This document shows, piece by piece, positions 55,714 to 63,834 of a stretch of 64,000 bases of DNA; the stretch's first letter is position 1, and each line of letters begins with the position of its first letter. Origin of the DNA: Candidatus Gastranaerophilales bacterium (GTDB lineage Bacteria; Cyanobacteriota; Vampirovibrionia; Gastranaerophilales; Gastranaerophilaceae). The notes under the pieces are model-generated. The model was not told the DNA's origin. It worked only from the letters and a program-made list of their open reading frames with translations, and did not search any database. The stretch covers positions 1 through 64,000 of the forward strand of contig CALVED010000007.1 in the NCBI GenBank assembly GCA_944326485.1. Reading direction: 5' to 3'. Both the position numbers and the translations under genes were made by a program.

Positions 55714-56246
55714 TATTTATCTCCTCTAAATATAAGTAATGTTGATATTCCAATTAATGCAACAAGTATATATATGCCTAAAATTTCAAAAGAATATAAG
55801 TTATGCATTAGAAGCTCAGATGCAAGCTGTTTTGTATTATCGTTAGATATTAGTAAATGTGAGGAGGTTAAATATGTCATAAAAGAACTGTCATATTTTG
55901 CTGATTCTTTTATTGCTATTAAAATAGAAGTACTTATTGATATAACTGCAAATATAATTAGAAAATATCGAAGCTTTATTTTATTCTCCGAAATTATTTC
56001 ATTTTTATAATTTGTTAAAGCTATTGCTACTACAAATAATATGCTTAAAGCAATACCATATATAGATATTTGAATACTACCGATAAAAGGTGCATTTAAT
56101 GAGAAAAATATAAGTCCGGTAAAAAAGAAGCATATAAACGCATAGAAAACTGCATTTATTATTCTTTTTGTTACTACAGTCATAATGCTTGATAAAATTA
56201 TTATTAATGCTGTTATATAAAATAATATAGGATTAATATTTTCCAT
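55713..56246 (-). CDS. nuoJ: NADH dehydrogenase-like complex I subunit J
   Basis: A 177-residue subunit with five membrane helices. NAVFYAFICFFFTGLIFFSLNAPFIGSIQISIYG matches the family region. Assigned from this, its size and its place between nuoI and nuoK. The loop at 105-145 is polar. Confidence 0.92.
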   Translation of the reverse strand: MENINPILFYITALIIILSSIMTVVTKRIINAVFYAFICFFFTGLIFFSLNAPFIGSIQISIYGIALSILFVVAIALTNYKNEIISENKIKLRYFLIIFAVISISTSILIAIKESAKYDSSFMTYLTSSHLLISNDNTKQLASELLMHNLYSFEILGIYILVALIGISTLLIFRGDK

Positions 56247-56249
56247 TTA

Positions 56250-56612
56250 TTAATTATCCTCTTTTAAAATAAGTTCATTTTTATCTTCAACTGAAAGTTC
56301 ATATTCTTTTGTAAAATATAGTGCATTTCTAGGACAATTTTCTATGCAGTTGCCGCAAAAAATACATTGTGATAAGTCTATTGAAAAAACAGTACCTATT
56401 TGTATACAAGCTTTTAATGGACATACATTTTGACAAATCCCGCATTTTATACAGTTTTCTTTTATGTAATTTATTTTACCTCTAAAATTATTATTCAACA
56501 GTTTTTTCTTCTCCGGATATTCAAGAGTTACACGCTTTTTAAAACCATTTTTTAAAACAGTATATAATCCTTTTATTAATTCTTTTATTGGCAGAATAAA
56601 GCTATTAATCAT
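56250..56612 (-). CDS. nuoI: NADH dehydrogenase-like complex I subunit I (2x[4Fe-4S])
   Basis: A 120-residue ferredoxin-like subunit with two cluster motifs, CIKCGICQNVCPLKAC and CIFCGNCIENCPRNAL. They form the N6a/N6b wire leading to NuoB. It is short for the family (often 150-180) because the C terminus is trimmed. It overlaps nuoH by 4 bases. Confidence 0.95.
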   Translation of the reverse strand: MINSFILPIKELIKGLYTVLKNGFKKRVTLEYPEKKKLLNNNFRGKINYIKENCIKCGICQNVCPLKACIQIGTVFSIDLSQCIFCGNCIENCPRNALYFTKEYELSVEDKNELILKEDN

Positions 56613-57697
56613 AATATGCTCCTTAAGAGTTTATATAAGGACATTATAAAAATATTGAAAATAGCTAATGGAGTTAGAATATACCAAGATAAGTTTAAGG
56701 TTCTCTCTGTTGTTAATCTTGGATATGTTGCTCTTATCCACATTATTATCAATATTAAAAATCCTGTTTTTATCATTAACCATATAAATTGTTCTATATT
56801 TTTTAAAAATTCTTGAAAAATAATAGGTAAATTTAATAAATCAGAGAAATAAAATCCCATTGGTGAATTATAACCGCCTAAAAATAAAGTTGCTGTAAAT
56901 GCACAAATTATAAATGTTAATGCATACTCCCCTAAAAAGAACATTGCAAATTTCATGCCTGAATATTCACTATGATAACCTGCAGTTAATTCACTTTCTG
57001 CTTCCGGTAAATCAAAAGGAGTTCTATTCATAACAATTAATGCACTTATAAAGAATATAATAAATCCTAAAATATTGGGGAAAATGTACCAATCGAATAT
57101 GGAGTCTTTTTGTGTTTTAACTATTATATCTAAATTTAAAGATCCTGATAATATAGCAATAGAAATAAGGCAAAGAAATATTGGAATTTCAGAGCTTATT
57201 GCTTGCGCGCAGGCTCTTAACCCTCCTATTAAAGAGTATTTATTTCCGCTTGAAAACCCTGCAAATAGTATTGCCAAAATTGAAATTGACAGTAACGCCA
57301 TAAATAATAATAAAGAACAGCTACTATCGAATGGAATTAGTCCTGATGTAAAGGGTATTAAAAACCAAACTGTCATTATTGGAGAAAATACCAATAATGG
57401 AGCTGTATAATAAATCATTTTATCAATATTCTTTGGTTCAATATTTTCTTTAAATAATAATTTTATAGCATCAGCAACAGTTTGTAGACAGCCATATATA
57501 CCTACTCTGTTAGGACCTTTCCTTCTTGTGTAGAATGCAAGGTATTTTCTTTCAAATAAGACTAATATGATTACTGTAATAACCAAAAGTATAGCTATAA
57601 AAATAAATAATATTAAATGCCATAGAGCAAAAATAAGCCAATGCGGAGCATTTAGTCTTATCATAAATTCAATGTATATAAGATAGAATATGCTCAT
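56609..57697 (-). CDS. nuoH: NADH dehydrogenase-like complex I subunit H
   Basis: A 362-residue membrane subunit forming the quinone entry. ERKYLAFYTRRKGPNRVGIYG and RTPFDLPEAESELTAGYHSEYSGMKFA are unmistakable. Eight hydrophobic helices. It lies directly between nuoD and nuoI, with no NuoEFG genes in the usual gap. Confidence 0.97.
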   Translation of the reverse strand: MSIFYLIYIEFMIRLNAPHWLIFALWHLILFIFIAILLVITVIILVLFERKYLAFYTRRKGPNRVGIYGCLQTVADAIKLLFKENIEPKNIDKMIYYTAPLLVFSPIMTVWFLIPFTSGLIPFDSSCSLLLFMALLSISILAILFAGFSSGNKYSLIGGLRACAQAISSEIPIFLCLISIAILSGSLNLDIIVKTQKDSIFDWYIFPNILGFIIFFISALIVMNRTPFDLPEAESELTAGYHSEYSGMKFAMFFLGEYALTFIICAFTATLFLGGYNSPMGFYFSDLLNLPIIFQEFLKNIEQFIWLMIKTGFLILIIMWIRATYPRLTTERTLNLSWYILTPLAIFNIFIMSLYKLLRSIL

Positions 57698-58815
57698 TAC
57701 CTATCTACCTCCGGCATGATTACATCAAGACTTCCAAATATAGACATTAAATCCGGAAGTTTATAATTCTTAGCCAGTTCATTTATTAATTGCACGCTAT
57801 AAAAAGAAGGAGTCCTCCATTTTATTCTGTATGGTTTTTTTGTTCCGTCTGCGTGTATTATACATTGCAAAAGACCTCTTGGAGATTCAACTTCGCTTAT
57901 CACTTTTCCTTCCGGTTTAATATGCATAAAATTTATATTAGACTTAATTTCTTCATCTTTGATGTGATTTATCAGCCAATTATAGCATTGTAATATAATT
58001 TTTTTGCTTTCTCTCATCTCTTTAATTCTTATAACAAATCTGGAGAAAGAATCTTCATTATTAAGTACTGGCACTTCAAAATCAATGTTGTTATATATTA
58101 AATAAGGAGAATCTTTTCTTAAGTCTTTTTTTATGCCAGAAGCTCTGAGATTGGCTCCTGTTATAGAATATTGATTTGCAGTTTCTTTATTTATTAGTCC
58201 TATATTTTTAGTTCTGGAAAGAAAAATCGGATTACCTTCTATTAAATCTTCATATTCTTTTAATGCTGTTTCAAAGTGGTCAGAAAATTCTTTTATTCTG
58301 TTTAATATGTCAATATCTATATCTCTTTTAACCCCTCCTAAAGTATAGTAGTTATACATCATTCTTGAACCTGTTAAATCTTCAAGAATATCAATAATTT
58401 TTTCTCTTTCAATAAAAGCATAAAAGAAGGGAGATGAAGCTCCTAAATCCATTAAAAAACAGCCCAGCCAAAGTAAGTGAGAAATTATCCTGTTCATTTC
58501 CATAGTAATTGTTCTAATATATTTTGCTTTTTCACTAGGTTCAATGTCTAATAATTTTTCAATTCCATTTAAATAAGCATAAGAACAAAAGAATCCTGAT
58601 AAATAGTCAATGCGGTCAACTATTGGTAAATATTGAAGGTAGGTTCTATTTTCCGCCATTTTCTCCAAACCCCTATGTAAATAACCAATAATTGGATTAA
58701 TATTTATTATTGTTTCTCCGCATAAAGAAACAACCATTCTTAAAACGCCATGTGTTGAAGGATGCTGGGGACCTATATTTATATCTAAAATTCTATCCTG
58801 ATTAATTACTTCCAT
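57697..58815 (-). CDS. nuoD: NADH dehydrogenase-like complex I subunit D
   Basis: A 372-residue 49-kDa subunit related to the large subunit of NiFe hydrogenases but without nickel-ligand cysteines. NIGPQHPSTHGVLRM and GYLHRGLEKMAENRTYLQ near the N terminus and DLMSIFGSLDVIMPEVDR at the C terminus are typical. It forms the quinone site with NuoB. Overlaps nuoC by 14 bases. Confidence 0.97.
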   Translation of the reverse strand: MEVINQDRILDINIGPQHPSTHGVLRMVVSLCGETIININPIIGYLHRGLEKMAENRTYLQYLPIVDRIDYLSGFFCSYAYLNGIEKLLDIEPSEKAKYIRTITMEMNRIISHLLWLGCFLMDLGASSPFFYAFIEREKIIDILEDLTGSRMMYNYYTLGGVKRDIDIDILNRIKEFSDHFETALKEYEDLIEGNPIFLSRTKNIGLINKETANQYSITGANLRASGIKKDLRKDSPYLIYNNIDFEVPVLNNEDSFSRFVIRIKEMRESKKIILQCYNWLINHIKDEEIKSNINFMHIKPEGKVISEVESPRGLLQCIIHADGTKKPYRIKWRTPSFYSVQLINELAKNYKLPDLMSIFGSLDVIMPEVDR

Positions 58816-59257
58816 TATTCCACCTTAGTCTTTCATCTTGCATTTTGTAAGATTTTCTTAAAGGATGTCCTTCAAAACTTTCAGGAAGAAGAATTCTCTT
58901 TAAATTAGGATGATTATTAAATTTCACCCCGAATAAGTCAAAAATTTCTCTTTCATCAAAATTTGCACTGCTATATATACTGGTAACAGATGGCATTTCT
59001 TCTTCATAACTAATATTGCAGTTTATTGTGCATTTTGTATTATATTTATCTGATTGAAGTACATAAATGACTTCAAAAGAATTATTTATGTCAACTGTAT
59101 AAATACAATCAAGTCTTTCAAATAAATATGAGGGTGAATTTTTTAAATATGAAAGAACATTTAAAATATCTTCTTTTTTTATATAAAAGCTATGAATATC
59201 TTGCTGATATTCACTTTCTTTTAATATTTCAAATTTATTTTTTAAATCTTCAAACAT
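58802..59257 (-). CDS. nuoC: NADH dehydrogenase-like complex I subunit C
   Basis: A 151-residue 30-kDa subunit, separate from NuoD. The signature FDEREIFDLFGVKFNNHPNLKRILLPESFEGHPLRKSY is near the C terminus. The N-terminal 70 residues are poorly conserved. Confidence 0.94.
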   Translation of the reverse strand: MFEDLKNKFEILKESEYQQDIHSFYIKKEDILNVLSYLKNSPSYLFERLDCIYTVDINNSFEVIYVLQSDKYNTKCTINCNISYEEEMPSVTSIYSSANFDEREIFDLFGVKFNNHPNLKRILLPESFEGHPLRKSYKMQDERLRWNNGSN

Positions 59258-59259
59258 AG

Positions 59260-59817
59260 TTAAAGCCCCATTTTAAAAATTTGAACATCTTCTTTTAATG
59301 TTAAAATGTCTAAATCATCTTTCAGGTGAAGGTTTGTTTTATGAGAACTAATAAAAGCCTCTCTCTTTATCAGTGATTCTTGTTTGATTTTATTTTGTAA
59401 TTTTTTGATAGCGTCAATCAATGCTTCGGGTTTAGGAGGACACATTGGCAAATAAATATCAACAGGAATAATTTTGTCAGCGCCGTATACTACGCTGTAA
59501 GAATCATTTTTAAACATACCGCCTGAGCAGCTGCAGGCTCCCATTGCAATTACATATTTTGGCTCTGCCATCTGTTCGTATAATTGTAAAAGTATAGGTG
59601 CCATTTTATAAGTTATGGTGCCTGCAATAATTAATAAATCAGCTTGTCTGGGAGAAGCTCTAAAAACTTCGGAACCGAATCTTGCTATATCAAAATTACT
59701 TGCTGTAGCACTCATCATTTCTATTCCACAACAAGATGTCGCAAAGGTTAATGGCCACAGTGAATTGCTTTTTGCCCAATTATATATATTGTCTATTGTT
59801 GATAATATTATATGCAT
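59260..59817 (-). CDS. nuoB: NADH dehydrogenase-like complex I subunit B (cluster N2)
   Basis: A 185-residue subunit holding the terminal [4Fe-4S] cluster N2. Ligands are visible in [19 protein letters not shown] and [32 protein letters not shown] is conserved. The C-terminal 30 residues are a polar extension. Confidence 0.97.
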   Translation of the reverse strand: MHIILSTIDNIYNWAKSNSLWPLTFATSCCGIEMMSATASNFDIARFGSEVFRASPRQADLLIIAGTITYKMAPILLQLYEQMAEPKYVIAMGACSCSGGMFKNDSYSVVYGADKIIPVDIYLPMCPPKPEALIDAIKKLQNKIKQESLIKREAFISSHKTNLHLKDDLDILTLKEDVQIFKMGL

Positions 59818-60170
59818 TAGTTGAACCTTAAAAGTTTTTTGCGGATTGCATAAATTAATCCTAATACAAGTAACCCTATAAATATTGTTATCTCTATAAG
59901 GGAAAAGATTCCTAATATCTCATAACTTATGGCAAATGGGAAAAGAAATATTGTTTCAATATCAAAAATTAAAAATAAAATAGCATAGTTAAGAAACTGT
60001 ATATTATATTTTATTCTAGAATCTGTATTAACAATATTTCCGCATTCATAAGGTTGTTCTTTTATTTCATTTTTTGTTTTTGGTGCACAAATGATGGAAA
60101 AAATAAGCATACAAAAAGCAAAGATAAAAGACAACATCATCAATATAAAAATAGCACCGAACTCTTGCAA
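59817..60170 (-). CDS. nuoA: NADH dehydrogenase-like complex I subunit A
   Basis: A 117-residue subunit with three membrane helices; [41 protein letters not shown] is the NuoA/NdhC signature. First gene of the operon. The start is a TTG at 60170 behind a GAGGA site. A TATGCTATAAAT stretch upstream could be its -10 region. Divergent from the TPR gene at 60261. Confidence 0.95.
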   Translation of the reverse strand: MQEFGAIFILMMLSFIFAFCMLIFSIICAPKTKNEIKEQPYECGNIVNTDSRIKYNIQFLNYAILFLIFDIETIFLFPFAISYEILGIFSLIEITIFIGLLVLGLIYAIRKKLLRFN

Positions 60171-60260
60171 TTTTCCTCTACCTTTTTCTGACCTTGAAAT
60201 ATTTATAGCATACTATTATTATTAATATAATAGTTAGAGTGATTAATATTAAGTTTATTT

Positions 60261-60944
60261 ATGAAAAATTTTTATTTCAAAATTATAGTAATTCTTCTTG
60301 TTTTTATATTTGCTTATAATCCTGTATATGCAGATAATTATTCAAAAGCTGAAAGGTTAATAAGAAAATCTCAAACAGCTTTAATAAAAGATGAAAGTTA
60401 TGAATATATAGAAGAAGCAAGGCAATTATATAAAGAAAAGTATGATGAAAATCAATCAGATATAAAAGCTTTATTAGGTCTTTCTAAAACATATCAGTTA
60501 ATTGGAGATAGGACTGAAGCTAAATTATATTTATTAAAAGCATATAATATGAAACCTTATGATGCCAAATTACAAAGAGAAATGGCAGATTTCTACTATA
60601 ATTTTCAAGAATATTCAACTGCAATAGAATATTATAAACTTGCTTTAGCATCAGGTTTGCTTAGAGATTTTGATACAAACTTATCAACCGCAAAATGTTA
60701 TGAAAAATTAGGTGATTTAAAAAACGCTGAGTTATATTATCAAATTTGCTATCATTTAGATGCAAAATCAAAAAAAGTTAAGAATAAATTAAATGAATAT
60801 AGTTCAGCAAAACACCCTGATAATTCTCAAGAACTAGAAGATGCAAAATATAAATATCTATTTAAAGATAAAAAACTTCCGGAAGAAAAGCAAAACGAAG
60901 AAGATGCTAAAGACATAATTGAGAAGATAAACAGTAGTTATTAA
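60261..60944 (+). CDS. Secreted TPR-repeat protein
   Basis: A 227-residue protein with a signal peptide (MKNFYFKIIVILLVFIFAYNPVYA). It is followed by three to four TPR units, e.g. AKLYLLKAYNMKPYDAKLQ, AIEYYKLALASGLLRDF and AELYYQICYHLDAKSKK, and a charged C terminus. Probably a periplasmic scaffold; partner unknown. Divergent from nuoA; its stop overlaps the convergent 161-residue gene by 4 bases. Confidence 0.78.
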   Translation: MKNFYFKIIVILLVFIFAYNPVYADNYSKAERLIRKSQTALIKDESYEYIEEARQLYKEKYDENQSDIKALLGLSKTYQLIGDRTEAKLYLLKAYNMKPYDAKLQREMADFYYNFQEYSTAIEYYKLALASGLLRDFDTNLSTAKCYEKLGDLKNAELYYQICYHLDAKSKKVKNKLNEYSSAKHPDNSQELEDAKYKYLFKDKKLPEEKQNEEDAKDIIEKINSSY

Positions 60945-61426
60945 GTTATAACTGGTTTATTTATTACAGCCTGATTTTTCAGATACTCCATAATCGCGCC
61001 TCCAATTTCTTCTGTTGGATCAAAATATGGAGAGTTTGGCATAAAAGTTTGTCTTAAAAGCATTTTGTTTAATGGTCCAAAAGCATCAGGAACAAGTGTT
61101 TTTCTATATATCCCAGATAACATAACTTGTACATTAGGAGAAGTTACATCATTAAATCTTGATAGTGTTGGATAGATTTTATCTATTCCTTTTACTTTCT
61201 TATCCAGCATTTTATCCAGAATTTGAAGAGCATCTAATACTTGTTCTTCAGTGTTCGCTGTTCTCAAAAAAGTATCTATATATGGAATAGCTTCTTCTTT
61301 TGCATTTACAAGTTCTTGTGTTCTTTTTTCATCAAAAATACAATAATTTCTGGTTGAATTTGGTAAGGATACTCCTTGCCCTAATTTAGATATATTATTT
61401 TGAATAGATATATTTTGTATTTGCAT
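60941..61426 (-). CDS. Hypothetical helical protein, third gene of the riboswitch operon
   Basis: A 161-residue all-helical protein that I do not recognise. It begins MQIQNISIQNNISKLGQGVSL and has helix pairs (EQVLDALQILDKMLDKKVKGID, NVQVMLSGIYRKTLVPDAF) suggestive of HEAT-like repeats. No signal peptide or membrane segment. It is 10 bases downstream of the 506-residue gene on the same strand and so presumably under the same cobalamin-type riboswitch. Confidence 0.7.
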   Translation of the reverse strand: MQIQNISIQNNISKLGQGVSLPNSTRNYCIFDEKRTQELVNAKEEAIPYIDTFLRTANTEEQVLDALQILDKMLDKKVKGIDKIYPTLSRFNDVTSPNVQVMLSGIYRKTLVPDAFGPLNKMLLRQTFMPNSPYFDPTEEIGGAIMEYLKNQAVINKPVIT

Positions 61427-61435
61427 ATTTTATCC

Positions 61436-62956
61436 TTATGTATATACGTATGGAGGTCCATTCTTTATTTCTGTTAGTATGTTATCTGCAATCTGTTTTA
61501 ATTCTTCTTTTGACTTTGTTCCGTTAGAAGCTTGTTTATAAAAATTATCTATTAAAGGTTGAATTGCGCTTTCTTTTTTTGACTTAAAGTTTCTAATTTC
61601 AACATCAACAAGTCTTTTTCTTAAATTTAGTTCTGTTTTGGCATTTTCTTTCATAACAGTTGCTTCTTTTATAGCATCCATTCCTTGTTTAAATAAATAG
61701 CCAATTGCACCGGACATGGTAAATGCTAAAAATATATATTTTGTAAATTTATTTTCCGGGTTTAAAATCCAATTATATAAATGACCTCTATTTTCATCAA
61801 TATAACAATAGTATTGTATTTTTTTAGGAATACCGCCCAGAGCTGTTGGTGCATCTGCAAATATTGTTTTTTTAGATTCTTTTACGGAATCAATTATTGC
61901 TTGTATTTCTTTTTCTGATAAATTATATTTTTTACCTATTTCATTTATAAATTCTGGTTTTGCGCAAATTGACTTTAAAAGTTCTATAATTTGTGGAATA
62001 TCTTTTTTATCTGTTTTTTCGCTGGTTTTTTGTATCGCATTTATAGTTCTTTCTGTAAAAATATTTGCAAAAGTATTTGTATTTTCTGCTGTTTTTCTTA
62101 AATTAGAAAGACTGATTTTTCCTAATGCAAATCCGGCTATAAGTGTTGTTGATATTAATGCAATATATTTTAAGTTCTTATTTAATTGTTCTTTATTATT
62201 TGATTCTTTATTATTTTTAGACTCACCTTTAAAAGATAAAAATTTTGTAAAAATATTCGGAGTGTTTTCTTTTTCTTTTGTATTATTCAGAACGTCATCA
62301 AAATATTTTACATTTTGGGACATAATATCATTAACAACTTTTAATTTTCCAGAAAAAGAATTCGTTTCAACTTCAATAAGATTTTCTTGTAAATTTTTCT
62401 CAATATCAGCAGATTGTTTTTTTAGCCAGATTTCCTTTATTCCATCAACAAAATTTTTACAAGCTATTGTAATACCAGACATTAGAAAAATAGCAGCAGC
62501 CCCTATAATATTTTTAAAATTAGGATTTCTTATTGCTCTATAAATTGCAAATTGGGGTTCTTCTTTTATATTCATATTTACAGCAAGATCAGGAAGTTGC
62601 TCAAAGCTTTTTGATTTTAAAAGATTGTTTGATGAATGCTTTAAAATAGAACTTAGCCCTGCGCAACCAAGTAAAATAACAGCACTGCCAATAAGCAGAG
62701 GTTTTATTGCTTTATTGACGTTGAATGAACTTTCTTCTTCATTTTTTTGTTCTTCTTTGGGAAGAGAATAATATTTTGGTTTATCAACAATTAGAAGAGA
62801 ATCTTGAATTTCATCAAACGATATATTTTTACCAACGGATGTATTAACATGATTATTTATCAAAACACCCTTTAGGGTTTTATTTAAATTTTCATCACTG
62901 TTTTTCTTTTGTTGTGAATTTTTATATTTTACTGATTTTAATGCTTCAATTTGCAT
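61436..62956 (-). CDS. Hypothetical multi-span membrane protein, second gene of the riboswitch operon
   Basis: A 506-residue protein that I do not recognise. At least four membrane segments are visible: about 83-104 (PLLIGSAVILLGCAGLSSIL), 147-166 (IIGAAAIFLMSGITIAC), 265-283 (YIALISTTLIAGFALGKI) and 400-417 (YIFLAFTMSGAIGYLF). Long charged helical regions separate them, and KFLSFKGES lies near residue 245. No transporter signature or ATP-binding motif. The start overlaps the upstream gene by 11 bases. Cobalamin regulation is inferred from the leader; function unknown. Confidence 0.72.
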   Translation of the reverse strand: MQIEALKSVKYKNSQQKKNSDENLNKTLKGVLINNHVNTSVGKNISFDEIQDSLLIVDKPKYYSLPKEEQKNEEESSFNVNKAIKPLLIGSAVILLGCAGLSSILKHSSNNLLKSKSFEQLPDLAVNMNIKEEPQFAIYRAIRNPNFKNIIGAAAIFLMSGITIACKNFVDGIKEIWLKKQSADIEKNLQENLIEVETNSFSGKLKVVNDIMSQNVKYFDDVLNNTKEKENTPNIFTKFLSFKGESKNNKESNNKEQLNKNLKYIALISTTLIAGFALGKISLSNLRKTAENTNTFANIFTERTINAIQKTSEKTDKKDIPQIIELLKSICAKPEFINEIGKKYNLSEKEIQAIIDSVKESKKTIFADAPTALGGIPKKIQYYCYIDENRGHLYNWILNPENKFTKYIFLAFTMSGAIGYLFKQGMDAIKEATVMKENAKTELNLRKRLVDVEIRNFKSKKESAIQPLIDNFYKQASNGTKSKEELKQIADNILTEIKNGPPYVYT

Positions 62957-63656
62957 TTTTATTCCGTTTCTTGCTCGTTTTTATTATTTTGGCAATGAAT
63001 TTTTTTAATTCTCTTGATTTAAATACTGCCAATGTATCGTCATTTTGATAATTTTCATCCTCTATATTTGACATAAAAAACAGAAAAAATTTTTTTGCTT
63101 TTTCTTTTAGCTTATCTGTTATTTTTTTATTTATAAAATTTTTTAAATCACCTAATAATGCTGTTAATTTTTCACTGGCTTGAAGTAAGAAATTTGCAAT
63201 ATTTTGTTGAAATTGTGCAAATTTTTCTATTAGTTGCGGTAATTTAGCAATAAGATTTAACAATGGAAATATAATTGTATTTGAAATTGATTGTATTATA
63301 TTAGAGAAAGACGTTGGCAAGTTTTTTTGAATTGATTCAATAACTGTTTTGATTCTGTCTGAAAGATTTTGTATAGAAATTTTTAATTGTTTCGCAAATT
63401 CAATTTGTTTATCAAAAGCAGATTTTGCATTTTCTAATCTATTTTCCTGCGCTCTTAGTGCCAAACCTGCTGCATAACATTTCATCCAAGACCATTGATT
63501 AGAATTTGTTGGTTTTGAAACGGCAGTGTCTTTTAACTTATTAGCACCACCCATTGCGCCGCCACTACATATTGGACAAGCAGCTGGTGGTAATCCGTGC
63601 GGACATAAACCTGCTCTGTTTGTTGATTGAGTTGTGTTTGTTAATGATGTAGACAT
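62946..63656 (-). CDS. Hypothetical protein with N-terminal Cys/His cluster, first gene after the riboswitch
   Basis: A 236-residue protein. The N terminus has C18-P-H20-GLPPAA-C27-PI-C30, which looks like a small metal-binding knuckle, followed by a glycine-rich linker. Residues about 55-235 form amphipathic helices resembling a coiled bundle (AQENRLENAKSAFDKQIEFAKQL, LIEKFAQFQQNIANFLLQA) and a basic tail (KKRNKNAN). No signal peptide. Its start codon follows directly on the U-run of the riboswitch terminator. The only usable Shine-Dalgarno (AAGG) lies in the 3' arm of that hairpin. Function unknown; binding of a metal or corrinoid is speculation. Confidence 0.72.
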   Translation of the reverse strand: MSTSLTNTTQSTNRAGLCPHGLPPAACPICSGGAMGGANKLKDTAVSKPTNSNQWSWMKCYAAGLALRAQENRLENAKSAFDKQIEFAKQLKISIQNLSDRIKTVIESIQKNLPTSFSNIIQSISNTIIFPLLNLIAKLPQLIEKFAQFQQNIANFLLQASEKLTALLGDLKNFINKKITDKLKEKAKKFFLFFMSNIEDENYQNDDTLAVFKSRELKKFIAKIIKTSKKRNKNAN

Positions 63657-63685
63657 AAAAAAACCTTACTTTATTTATGTAAGGT
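63657..63685 (-). terminator. Riboswitch-controlled intrinsic terminator
   Basis: Minus-strand hairpin ACCTTAC-ataaataaa-GTAAGGT followed by a run of seven U, ending at the start codon at 63656. Its left arm with flanking bases (CACCUUA, 63680-63686) is complementary to the aptamer's UAAGGUG (63776-63782). Confidence 0.85.
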
Positions 63686-63701
63686 GCTCTTTTTTATATG
63701 A

Positions 63702-63796
63702 TTAACCGGATTTCGCAGTTAAATATACAAATTGAGCATTCCGACTGTAACGGCCGCGATCCGGCTAAGGATTTTCACCTTATTTCCTCGTATTAT
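63702..63796 (-). promoter_or_regulatory. Cobalamin riboswitch aptamer (compact env8/Cbl-II type)
   Basis: Minus-strand RNA with the full core: AUAC/GUAU outer stem; P3 GAG/CUC flanking GAAA and GAAUG; P4 UAAGG-UGAAAAU-CCUUA; P5 GCCG-GAUCG-CGGC; P6 CCG-UUACAGU-CGG; and a downstream P13 UUAACUG-CGAAAUC-CGGUUAA. L5 GAU (with CG) can kiss L13 AUC (with CG). The loop UGAAAAU and the GGAAUGC junction match env8-type hydroxocobalamin riboswitches as I remember them. It precedes the 62946-63656 gene, 38 bases after the ychF stop on the same strand. Confidence 0.85.
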
Positions 63797-63834
63797 AAGA
63801 AAATGTTATCATAGTGAATTTTTAGTGTAAACAC

